A stretch of DNA of 61,359 nucleotides. Source: Limnohabitans sp. WS1. Its GTDB lineage: Bacteria; Pseudomonadota; Gammaproteobacteria; Burkholderiales; Burkholderiaceae_C. A program made the translations under genes and the position numbers. Location: contig NZ_NERU01000024.1 in the NCBI RefSeq assembly GCF_003063265.1, positions 1-61,359 of the forward strand. Direction: 5' to 3'. Below the pieces are notes generated by a model. That model was given only the letters and a program-made list of their open reading frames with translations, was not told the origin of the DNA and did no database searches. Shown here piece by piece: positions 42,899 to 50,470 of this stretch; the stretch's first letter is position 1, and each line of letters opens with the position of its first letter.

Positions 42899-43600
42899 AT
42901 GCAACAACTCTTGATGATCGAAGACGATGTGCGCCTGGCTGGCATGGTGGCGGACTATCTGGGGCAAAACGGTTTTGCCGTGGCCCATGCGCCCGATGCC
43001 CGCAGTGGTTTGGACCGTTTACAAACACCGGGCATTGAGCTGGTGATCCTGGACCTGATGCTGCCTGACATGGACGGCCTGCAGGTGTGCCAACGCATCC
43101 GCGCACTGCCCGGCAGCGTGGGCCAAGTGCCGGTGCTCATGCTCACGGCCAAAGGCGACCCGATGGACCGCATCATTGGTCTGGAGATGGGTGCCGACGA
43201 TTACTTGCCCAAGCCCTTTGAGCCGCGCGAGTTGCTGGCCCGCATCAAGGCCATTTTGCGACGCAAAAACAAGGTGAACGACACACCCCCTCAACTCATG
43301 CAGTTTGGCTCGCTGGAAATTGACCGCGATGCCCGCCGCGTGAGCGTCAAGGGGCAGGACTGCGAGTTGACCTCGTACCAATACGACCTGTTGGTGGCGC
43401 TGGCCGAACGCGCCGGGCGTGTGCTCACACGCGACCAGATCATGGAGGCGGTGCGGGGCCGTGAACTCGAGGCCTTCGACCGTTCGATCGACGTGCACAT
43501 GGGCCGCATCCGCGCCGCCATCGAGGCCGACCCCAAAGCGCCACAACGCATCCTCACCGTGCGCGGTGTGGGCTATGTGTTTGCCCGCCAGCAAGACTGA
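42899..43600 (+). CDS. OmpR-family response regulator
   Basis: A 233-residue regulator with a receiver domain (phospho-acceptor Asp52 in VILDLMLPDMDG, acidic pair in MIEDD, Lys in YLPKPFEP) and a C-terminal winged helix (SYQYDLLVALAERAGRVLTRDQIMEAV...RILTVRGVGYVF). A longer frame starting at 41699 reads the AmpG gene out of frame and is rejected. It is paired with the kinase 9 bp downstream; the RstA/CpxR-like group is the closest type. Confidence 0.96.
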   Translation: MQQLLMIEDDVRLAGMVADYLGQNGFAVAHAPDARSGLDRLQTPGIELVILDLMLPDMDGLQVCQRIRALPGSVGQVPVLMLTAKGDPMDRIIGLEMGADDYLPKPFEPRELLARIKAILRRKNKVNDTPPQLMQFGSLEIDRDARRVSVKGQDCELTSYQYDLLVALAERAGRVLTRDQIMEAVRGRELEAFDRSIDVHMGRIRAAIEADPKAPQRILTVRGVGYVFARQQD

Positions 43601-43609
43601 GCGCCAATC

Positions 43610-44923
43610 ATGCCCATTCGCAGCCTGTCACGACACTGGTCACGCCACCTTTACCTGCGCATTTGGTTGGCCGTGGTGGCGGGCGTGGCGCTGCTCATGC
43701 TGGTGGTGGGCTGGGCCTGGCGGGCCACGGTGGAGCACCATGCTGCGCCACCCGCACCGCGTGAATGGCTGGTGCTGAACGCCCAGGGCGATGTGCTGGC
43801 CAGCACCACCCGGGCCGGGCCGGGTGCGCCTTTGGTCTTTGAGGTGCCTTTGCCGGGCGGCCAGACCCTGCCGCTGCAAGTGCAGCGCAGCGGCGAACGC
43901 TCGGCCGAGCACCCCCGCGCCTCCGCGATGCACGGCATGCCCGGTACAGGGCACGGTTCAGAGGGTCGTTTGCCGCCGCACCTGCGCCAGGACATGCCTT
44001 GGTGGGCCAAGCCCTCGGGTTTTTTCTGGATGCTGGGCCTCATTGGCCTGGCCGTGGCGCTGGGCCTGTACCCGGTGGTGCGCAGGCTCACGCAACGCCT
44101 CGAAGGCCTGCAGCGCGGCGTGCAGCGCTGGGGTGAGGGCGACTTGTCGGTGCGTGTGCCGGTGCAGGGCGACGACGAGGTGGCCGACCTGTCCGAGCGC
44201 TTCAACGCGGCGGCCGAGCGCATTGAGGGCCTCATGGCTTCGCAAAAGTCTTTGCTGGCCAACGCCTCACACGAGTTGCGCTCGCCGCTGGCGCGCATCC
44301 GCATGGGTCTGGAGCTGATGAACAGCCCGACCGATTCGGACGCTTTGGCCCGCAGCCGCGCCGAAATCTTGCGCAACATGGCCGAGCTGGACCAACTGAT
44401 CGACGAGATCTTGCTGGCCAGCCGCCTGGACGCCCAAGAGGCCAACATCGGCACCGTGGAGTCTGTGGATTTGGTGGGCTTGTGCGCCGAAGAGTGTGCG
44501 CGGGTGGGGGCGAGGTTTGAGGTTCCCGAGGGCCTGGCCCAGCTCGAAGTGCCCGGCGTGTCCAAACTGCTTCGGCGCTTGGTGCGCAACCTGCTGGAAA
44601 ACGCGGGGCGGTACGGGGCTGGCAGCCAGGATGCAACGCAGGGCGGTGGCATCGAGCTGTCTTTGCAAACCCTGGGTCAACAAGTTCTGATTGCGGTGGG
44701 TGACCGTGGCCCTGGCGTGCCCCTCGAATACCGAGATCGGATTTTTGAGCCGTTTTTCCGCTTGCCTGGGGCCAGCGAGCGTGTGGGTGGCGTGGGCTTG
44801 GGGCTGTCGCTGGTCAAGTCAATTGCCGAGCGCCACGGCGGGCGGGTGCGGTGCGCAGACCGACCGGGTGGCGGTGCTTGTTTCGAAGTGAGCTTGCCCC
44901 AAAGCAAAACGGCGAACACCTGA
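43610..44923 (+). CDS. Sensor histidine kinase with His/Met-rich periplasmic domain
   Basis: A 437-residue kinase with TM1 at about 17-38, a periplasmic sensor at 39-135, TM2 at about 137-155, HAMP, and HisKA with the phosphorylated His221 in ANASHELRSPLARI. The HATPase domain carries LVRNLLENAGRYG, GDRGPGVP, IFEPFFR and GGVGLGLSLVK. The sensor holds a His/Met/Gly cluster (about 101-124, with MHGMPGTGHG), suggesting metal binding. It is the partner of the preceding OmpR-type regulator. Confidence 0.95.
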   Translation: MPIRSLSRHWSRHLYLRIWLAVVAGVALLMLVVGWAWRATVEHHAAPPAPREWLVLNAQGDVLASTTRAGPGAPLVFEVPLPGGQTLPLQVQRSGERSAEHPRASAMHGMPGTGHGSEGRLPPHLRQDMPWWAKPSGFFWMLGLIGLAVALGLYPVVRRLTQRLEGLQRGVQRWGEGDLSVRVPVQGDDEVADLSERFNAAAERIEGLMASQKSLLANASHELRSPLARIRMGLELMNSPTDSDALARSRAEILRNMAELDQLIDEILLASRLDAQEANIGTVESVDLVGLCAEECARVGARFEVPEGLAQLEVPGVSKLLRRLVRNLLENAGRYGAGSQDATQGGGIELSLQTLGQQVLIAVGDRGPGVPLEYRDRIFEPFFRLPGASERVGGVGLGLSLVKSIAERHGGRVRCADRPGGGACFEVSLPQSKTANT

Positions 44924-44934
44924 GTGTTCGCCGT
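44909..44934 (-). terminator. Hairpin terminator between kinase and zinc-finger genes
   Basis: An 11-bp perfect stem, ACGGCGAACAC (44909-44919) and GTGTTCGCCGT (44924-44934), with a 4-nt loop. On the minus strand it is followed by TTTTGCTTT, so it terminates the ilvE/zinc-finger unit. It overlaps the kinase stop codon. Confidence 0.8.
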
Positions 44935-44974
44935 GGGGCGGCCCTGCCATCGGCAAGATGGCTGAGCGCGAACT

Positions 44975-45178
44975 TCAGTGGTGTGCCACCACTTCACCCG
45001 CTTTCAGTTTGTAAACCGTGCCGCAATAAGGGCACTTGGCTTCACCGGTTTTGGCCACATCCAAATAAACCTTGGGGTGGCTGTTCCACAGTTTCATGTC
45101 GGCTTTGGGGCTGGGGCAAAACACACCGCCTTGGGGGTTCAGGTCGGTGGCCAGCAGTTCAACAGCTTGGGTGCTCAT
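44975..45178 (-). CDS. zf-CHCC zinc-finger protein
   Basis: A 67-residue protein with Cys21, His34, Cys49 and Cys52 (GGVFCPSP...NSHPKVYLDV...AKCPYCGTVYKL), the ligand set of the zf-CHCC family related to the mitochondrial complex I subunit NDUFS6. Function in bacteria is unclear. It sits 9 bp downstream of ilvE and is probably co-transcribed with it. Confidence 0.9.
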   Translation of the reverse strand: MSTQAVELLATDLNPQGGVFCPSPKADMKLWNSHPKVYLDVAKTGEAKCPYCGTVYKLKAGEVVAHH

Positions 45179-45187
45179 CGGTGCTCC

Positions 45188-46138
45188 TCAGACCAAAGTC
45201 AGCCAATGGGCGTACTTGGGGTTGCGGCCGTTGACGATGTCAAAGAAGGCGCTTTGGATCTTCTCGGTGATGGGGCCGCGGCTGCCTACATAGCCTTCTT
45301 TGCCCAGTTCAATGCGGTCGAGTTCACGAATCGGCGTGACTTCGGCGGCGGTGCCGGTGAAGAAGGCTTCGTCAGCGATGTAAACCTCGTCGCGGGTGAT
45401 GCGCTTTTGCACGATCTCCAGACCCAGGTCTTTGGCGATGTGGAACACCGTGTTGCGGGTGATGCCGTTCAGGGCACCGGCCGACAAGTCGGGGGTGTAG
45501 ATCACGCCGTTTTTGACCACAAAAATGTTCTCGCCCGCACCCTCAGACACAAAACCCGAAGTGTCGAGCAACAGGGCTTCGTCGTAACCCTCGTCGGTCA
45601 CTTCCATGTTGGCCAAAATGCTGTTGGTGTAGTTGCTCACCGCCTTGGCCTGCGTCATGGTGATGTTGACGTGGTGGCGGGTGTAGCTGCTGGTTTTCAC
45701 GCGGATGCCGCGCTTCATGCCTTCTTCGCCCAGGTACGCGCCCCAGGTCCAGGCGGCCACCATCAGGTGGATGGTGTTGCCCTTGGGGCTGACGCCCAGC
45801 TTTTTGTCGCCAATCCAGGTCAGGGGGCGGATGTAGCCGCTTTCCAGCTTGTTCTCGCGCACCACGGCGCGTTGGGCTTCGTTGACCTGCGCTTGGGTGA
45901 AGGGGATGTTCATGCGCAAGATCTTGGCGCTGTTGAACAGGCGCTCAGTGTGCTCGGCCAAGCGGAAGATGGCGGTGCCTTGCTCGGTTTTGTAAGCGCG
46001 CACGCCTTCAAAAGCGCCGCAGCCGTAGTGCAGGGTGTGGCTCAGCACATGGATCTTGGCATCGCGCCAATCGACCATCTGGCCGTCCATCCAGATTTTG
46101 CCGTCACGGTCTGACATGGAGGGAATGACAACGCTCAT
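45188..46138 (-). CDS. ilvE: Branched-chain amino acid aminotransferase
   Basis: A 316-residue fold-type IV PLP enzyme that makes valine, leucine and isoleucine from their keto acids. Motifs: DGQMVDWRDAKIHVLSHTLHYGCGAFEGVRAY, the Lys-bearing segment QAKAVSNYTNSILA, ALLLDTSGFVSEGAGENIFVV and GITRNTV. The start is ATG 46138, with an AAGGACACTTTC upstream. Confidence 0.96.
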   Translation of the reverse strand: MSVVIPSMSDRDGKIWMDGQMVDWRDAKIHVLSHTLHYGCGAFEGVRAYKTEQGTAIFRLAEHTERLFNSAKILRMNIPFTQAQVNEAQRAVVRENKLESGYIRPLTWIGDKKLGVSPKGNTIHLMVAAWTWGAYLGEEGMKRGIRVKTSSYTRHHVNITMTQAKAVSNYTNSILANMEVTDEGYDEALLLDTSGFVSEGAGENIFVVKNGVIYTPDLSAGALNGITRNTVFHIAKDLGLEIVQKRITRDEVYIADEAFFTGTAAEVTPIRELDRIELGKEGYVGSRGPITEKIQSAFFDIVNGRNPKYAHWLTLV

Positions 46139-46185
46139 GAAAGTGTCCTTTGAATTAGCTGCAATAAACAGGGTTGGCGTGGATT

Positions 46186-46599
46186 TTAAGGGTTTGGCTC
46201 TTCGGGGCGCACTTCAGGGCGCATCAGGGTCCATTCGGTCAACTTGCCGCCCACAAAGGTGCAGGTGACCACCGAATCGCTGGTGTCGGTCCAGGTGTAG
46301 ATCTCGGGCTGGGCGTCTTTGTCGGTCACAAGCTGGCCCAAAGAGCGCGTCATGGCGATGACGTGCATCAAATTGACGCCTTTTTTCAGCTTGGCGTTGA
46401 GCATCACGGCGCTGGCCACATGGCCAATGGGCCGGTCGGCGGCTTTTTTGAGGATGGTGACCATGCGGGTGAAGTGCAGCAGCACCCACATGACCACGCC
46501 GCCCACGGCCAGGGCAATGCCCGCCCACTGAAAAGCCTGCCAAGCCCCAATGGTGAAAACAAGAATGGCCAGTGGCGCAAGTATTTTGTTGAAATTCAT
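46186..46599 (-). CDS. Conserved hypothetical membrane protein
   Basis: A 137-residue protein with two N-terminal spans (ILAPLAILVFTIGAWQAFQWAGIALAVGGVVMWVLLHF) and a soluble C-terminal part (VNLMHVIAMTRSLGQLVTDKDAQPEIYTWTDTSDSVVTCTFVGGKLTEWTL). I do not recognise a named family. The C-terminal half looks like a small beta-rich domain. The start is ATG 46599 (MNFNKILAP). It lies 47 bp upstream of ilvE on the same strand. Confidence 0.75.
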   Translation of the reverse strand: MNFNKILAPLAILVFTIGAWQAFQWAGIALAVGGVVMWVLLHFTRMVTILKKAADRPIGHVASAVMLNAKLKKGVNLMHVIAMTRSLGQLVTDKDAQPEIYTWTDTSDSVVTCTFVGGKLTEWTLMRPEVRPEEPNP

Positions 46600-46721
46600 G
46601 GGGGCCGATTGTGCCTTGTGATCACCTGCGGTCAAAGGATATCTGCCACTCTGTTGGACCCATTCAAACCATTGAAGTTCTTTGTTTTGATGACTTTCGG
46701 TTAAAAAATTATTCTTAAGTG

Positions 46722-46750
46722 TTGACAAAAAAACTGATAAGTTTTAAATT
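46722..46750 (+). promoter_or_regulatory. Probable promoter of the FAS1 gene
   Basis: A perfect TTGACA (46722-46727) and TAAATT (46745-46750) are separated by 17 bp in a strongly AT-rich stretch. The -10 box lies within TTTAAATTTAAA-type palindromic sequence. It is about 60 bp upstream of the FAS1 gene. Confidence 0.55.
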
Positions 46751-46812
46751 TAAACTCATAAGTAGTAAAAAATACTGATTTTTAAACAATCTTCAGGGCG
46801 AAGGAGAACATC

Positions 46813-47772
46813 ATGCAATGGAACATCAAAAGATGGTTGGCCACTTTGATCACAGCGAGTGCAGCACTGCTGTCAGCTTGTGGAGGGGGCGGTAGCGGTG
46901 AGCACGAAACTTTGGACGTCGTGAGACTGGCCAAAAGCAATGCCAACTTGAGCGTTTTGGCCGAGGCCATCGATGCGGCAGGTTTGGCAACGACATTGAG
47001 CGCAGCAGGGCCTTACACGGTGTTTGCCCCCACCAACCAGGCATTCCTTGACTTGTTGGCTGAACTCAAGATAAGCAAAGCCGAGTTGCTGGCCAACAAA
47101 GACTTCCTGACTTCGGTGCTGACCTACCATGTCTTGGGCAGCAAAGTGGTGTCGAGCGCGGTGCCTGTGGGCCAACCCATCACCACGGTGCAAAAAGGTT
47201 ATTTCAAAGCCGGGACTCTGGGCCGGAGTTTGACAATCACGGACGGGCGCAACCGCGTCAGCAACGTGGTGACTGCAGACGTGGTGGCCCAAAATGGGGT
47301 GGTACACACCATCGACAAGGTCTTGCTGCCCGCTAACAAAAACGTGCTGCAAACGGCCATCGCTTTGAGCACAGAAGCTCAGCCTGAGTTCAGCATTCTG
47401 GTCGAGGCCGTGGTTGCGGCAGACTTGGTCACCACCTTGAGTGGCGACGGACCGTTCACGGTCTTTGCCCCGAACAATGCAGCCTTTGCGGCACTGTTGA
47501 CTGAACTTGGCACGACCAAGGCCGCTTTGCTGGCGGACAAGCCCCTTTTGACGAAAGTGTTGACTTACCACGTGGTGCCCGGTTTGGTGTTGAAAGCGCA
47601 AGTGCCTGTGGGCAGTCCCATCACCACCGTGCAAAAGGACACCTTCACGGTCAATGCCGCTTTGGCCATCACCGATCAAAGAGCACGCAGTGCAAACATC
47701 ACCGCCACCGATGTGTTGGCCAGCAATGGTGTGATTCACGCGATCGACAAGGTGATCCTGCCCAAACCTTGA
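46813..47772 (+). CDS. Lipoprotein with two fasciclin (FAS1) domains
   Basis: A 319-residue surface lipoprotein: signal plus lipobox LLSACGGGG (Cys23). FAS1 domain 1 covers about 35-172 (LVE-like NLSVLAEAIDAAGLATTLSAAGPYTVFAPTNQAF...LTYHVLGSKV...VVHTIDKVLLP) and domain 2 about 178-318 (FSILVEAVVAADLVTTLSGDGPFTVFAPNNAAF...NGVIHAIDKVILP). FAS1 domains mediate adhesion or matrix contacts. The two copies are clearly duplicated. GAAGGAGAACATC precedes the ATG. Confidence 0.95.
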   Translation: MQWNIKRWLATLITASAALLSACGGGGSGEHETLDVVRLAKSNANLSVLAEAIDAAGLATTLSAAGPYTVFAPTNQAFLDLLAELKISKAELLANKDFLTSVLTYHVLGSKVVSSAVPVGQPITTVQKGYFKAGTLGRSLTITDGRNRVSNVVTADVVAQNGVVHTIDKVLLPANKNVLQTAIALSTEAQPEFSILVEAVVAADLVTTLSGDGPFTVFAPNNAAFAALLTELGTTKAALLADKPLLTKVLTYHVVPGLVLKAQVPVGSPITTVQKDTFTVNAALAITDQRARSANITATDVLASNGVIHAIDKVILPKP

Positions 47773-47791
47773 TGGCCTGACAAAGGCACCT

Positions 47792-47827
47792 CACCCCCCA
47801 AGACCGCCTTTTGGCGGTCTTGGGGTG
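47792..47827. terminator. Strong hairpin between convergent FAS1 and radA genes
   Basis: CACCCC-CCAAGACCGCC (47792-47808) pairs with GGCGGTCTTGGGGTG (47813-47827) around TTTT. No clear T-tract follows on either side, so termination is likely but not certain. Confidence 0.5.
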
Positions 47828-47880
47828 CGGCACTTGATGGTGATGCGCAGATGACACACGCAGGAAGATTTCAGCTGTCA

Positions 47881-49257
47881 TCAAGTCAGTGATCGGATGA
47901 GGCTCATGGCCTCCTCAATCCTTTCAACCCCATGCACAGTCATGCCCTGAATGGGGTTTTTGGGTGCATTCGCTTTGGGGATGATCGCAGCCGTGAAGCC
48001 CAGTTTGGCCGCCTCTTTCAAGCGGTCTTGCCCACGTGGTGCAGGGCGTACTTCGCCCGCCAAGCCGACTTCGCCAAAAGCCAAAAAACCTTTGGGCAAG
48101 GCTTTGCCGCGCAAGCTGCTGGTGATGGCCAGCATCACCGCCAAGTCGGCCGCTGGTTCGCTGATGCGCACGCCGCCGACCGCATTCACAAAGACGTCTT
48201 GGTCCATGCAGGCCACGCCCGCATGGCGGTGCAGCACCGCCAGCAGCATGGCCAGGCGGTCGCGGTCCAGGCCCACGCTCAAGCGGCGGGGCGATGGGCC
48301 GCCGCTGTCCACCAGGGCTTGAATCTCGACCAACAACGGTCGCGTGCCTTCGAGCGTGACCATCACGCAGCTGCCGGGCACGGGCTCGGCGTGCTGGCTC
48401 AAAAAGATGGCGCTGGGGTTGCTGACACCTTTGAGGCCTTTTTCGGTCATGGCGAACACGCCAATTTCGTTCACCGCGCCAAATCGGTTCTTGATGGCGC
48501 GGATCAGGCGGAAGTTGGAATGCGTGTCGCCTTCAAAGTAGAGCACCGTGTCCACCATGTGTTCCAGCACACGGGGGCCAGCCAGAGCCCCTTCTTTGGT
48601 GACGTGGCCCACGAGCACGATGGTGGTGCCCGTCGATTTGGCGGTGCGCGTCAGGTGCGCCGCGCATTCACGCACCTGCGCCACCGAGCCGGGTGCGCTG
48701 GTCAATTGGTCCGAATACACCGTCTGAATCGAGTCGATGATGGCGATGCCCGGCTGGCGCGATTGCAAGGTGTGCAGGATTTTTTCGAGCTGAATTTCGG
48801 GCAGCACCGGCACTTGCGAGTCGGGCAGGCCCAGGCGGCGCGAGCGCATGGCCACTTGCGCACCGCTTTCCTCACCCGTCACGTACAGGGTGTTCATGCC
48901 GCTGCGCTGCAAGGCGTCCACCGCCTGCAGCAGCAAGGTGGATTTGCCAATGCCCGGGTCACCGCCGATCAGCACCACCCCGCCTTCGACCATGCCGCCG
49001 CCCAACACCCGGTCGAGCTCGTCGATGCCCGTGGGGTGGCGTTCAAAGTCGGCCGCTTCGATTTGTGCCAAGGGCAGCACTTCAGACGTGGGCGCCAGCG
49101 AGGCGTGCACCGAGCCAAAGCGGTTTTTGCCGCCTGCGGGCTCGGCCGAGGCTTCGATCAGGGTGTTCCAGGCGTTGCAGCTGGGGCATTTGCCCATCCA
49201 GCGGGCGCTGATGCCACCGCATTCGGTGCAGGTGAATATCGATTTGTCTTTGGCCAT
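47881..49257 (-). CDS. radA: DNA repair protein RadA
   Basis: A 458-residue RecA-like helicase that aids branch migration in recombination. The N-terminal zinc finger is CTECGGISARWMGKCPSC; Walker A is GGDPGIGKSTLLLQ; the RadA motif is KNRFG; the C-terminal Lon-like domain follows (GKALPKGFLAFGEVGLAGEVRP). ATG 49257 (MAKDKSIFTC) is the family start. The frame extending to 49461 is rejected. Confidence 0.97.
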   Translation of the reverse strand: MAKDKSIFTCTECGGISARWMGKCPSCNAWNTLIEASAEPAGGKNRFGSVHASLAPTSEVLPLAQIEAADFERHPTGIDELDRVLGGGMVEGGVVLIGGDPGIGKSTLLLQAVDALQRSGMNTLYVTGEESGAQVAMRSRRLGLPDSQVPVLPEIQLEKILHTLQSRQPGIAIIDSIQTVYSDQLTSAPGSVAQVRECAAHLTRTAKSTGTTIVLVGHVTKEGALAGPRVLEHMVDTVLYFEGDTHSNFRLIRAIKNRFGAVNEIGVFAMTEKGLKGVSNPSAIFLSQHAEPVPGSCVMVTLEGTRPLLVEIQALVDSGGPSPRRLSVGLDRDRLAMLLAVLHRHAGVACMDQDVFVNAVGGVRISEPAADLAVMLAITSSLRGKALPKGFLAFGEVGLAGEVRPAPRGQDRLKEAAKLGFTAAIIPKANAPKNPIQGMTVHGVERIEEAMSLIRSLT

Positions 49258-49301
49258 GGGGGTGATTGTGCCTTTGAGGTCAGGCGGACCAAGCCAGCGC
49301 T

Positions 49302-50423
49302 CTAGCCCGCGTCGTGGTTCCTCAGGGGGGCATGTGGCGCTGGTGTGGGGCTGCTGTGGGGCTTGGCCATTTCGGGCGCATCCAGCCAGGCCTGCACAAA
49401 CTCGCGGGTGATGTCGGAGGCACTCAGGCTGCGTGCAAGACTTGCATTTTGTCCGGCCCACAAAGGCGTGAAGTCGGTCCTGCCCAAGGCTTCGGCGGCC
49501 GTTCTTAAGGGGGTGATGTCGGCCGTGGCCAGCGGGAAGGCGGGTGCTTGGCTGCTCACCGGGCCGAGTTCGCGCATGGCCCGGTTGACGATGCCTCGGG
49601 CCGGCCGGCCGCTGAACACCGGGGTCAAGGCGGTGTGTCGGGCAGCGTCTGATTGGAGCGCTGCACGGTGCAAGGCGCTGGTGGTGGCTTCATGGCTGCA
49701 CAAATAAGCCGTGCCGATTTGCACGCCATGCGCGCCGAGCATTTTGGCGGCTGCAATGCTTTGTGCACTGCCAATGCCCCCTGCTGCAATGACGGGCACA
49801 TCGAGGGCGTGCACGATTTGCGGCAACAAGGCGAAGGTGCCGACTTGGGTGCTCAGGTCTTGGGTCAAAAACATCCCGCGATGTCCACCGGCTTCCAGTC
49901 CTTGTGCGATCACGGCGTCCACCCCGTTCGCTTGGAGCCACAGGGCTTCTTGCACGGTGGTCGCGCTCGAGAGCACCATGGATCCCCAACTTTTGACCCG
50001 GGCCAGCAAGTCGGGTGCGGGCAGGCCAAAGTGAAAACTCACCACCGCAGGTGCAAAGGCCTCCAGCACATCGGCGCTGTCGTGGTTGAAGGGCAATCGG
50101 CCGGGCTCGGTGCTGGGGGGCCTTGTGTCAAGTCCGAGTTCACGGCGGTAGGGGGCCAGTATTTCTTGCCAGTGTGCTTGGATAACCGGGTCGGGTGTGG
50201 GCGTGGTGTGGCAAAAGAAGTTGACGTTGAACGGACCGTTCGTTGCCGATTTCAGGGCCTGCAATTGCGCCTGCAAGGCCGGTGGGTTGAGCATGGCGGC
50301 AGGCAAGGAGCCGAGGCCACCGGCTTGACACACGGCGATGGCCAAGTCGTGATTTTGGACACCCGCCATGGGGGCTTGAATGATCGGGGCCGACAGCCCC
50401 AGTGTTTTGAAGAAAGCGTGCAT
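49302..50423 (-). CDS. Nitronate monooxygenase-like FMN protein
   Basis: A 373-residue TIM-barrel flavoprotein of the NMO/2-nitropropane dioxygenase family. Visible: APIIQAPMAGVQNHDLAIAV, NVNFFCH, AVVSFHFGLP with the class I catalytic His, AQGLEAGGHRGMF, PVIAAGGIGSAQSIAAAKMLGAHGVQIGTAYL. Nitronate (propionate-3-nitronate) detoxification is the known family activity. It stands between radA and the hybrid kinase on the minus strand. Confidence 0.9.
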   Translation of the reverse strand: MHAFFKTLGLSAPIIQAPMAGVQNHDLAIAVCQAGGLGSLPAAMLNPPALQAQLQALKSATNGPFNVNFFCHTTPTPDPVIQAHWQEILAPYRRELGLDTRPPSTEPGRLPFNHDSADVLEAFAPAVVSFHFGLPAPDLLARVKSWGSMVLSSATTVQEALWLQANGVDAVIAQGLEAGGHRGMFLTQDLSTQVGTFALLPQIVHALDVPVIAAGGIGSAQSIAAAKMLGAHGVQIGTAYLCSHEATTSALHRAALQSDAARHTALTPVFSGRPARGIVNRAMRELGPVSSQAPAFPLATADITPLRTAAEALGRTDFTPLWAGQNASLARSLSASDITREFVQAWLDAPEMAKPHSSPTPAPHAPLRNHDAG

Positions 50424-50470
50424 GCATGCACTTTAGCGTCAAGGCCAAGGCGTGCAAAGACTTGACCGTA

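Noticed and set aside
41699..43600. A 633-residue frame that seems to fuse a transporter-region protein to a response regulator
   Set aside because: Its first 400 residues are the AmpG-like gene read out of frame (Arg/Gly/Ala-rich shadow). The true regulator starts at 42899.
49258..49461. Longer N-terminus for radA with extra cysteines
   Set aside because: The residues before MAKDKSIFTC run antisense through the neighbouring gene and are not part of RadA.
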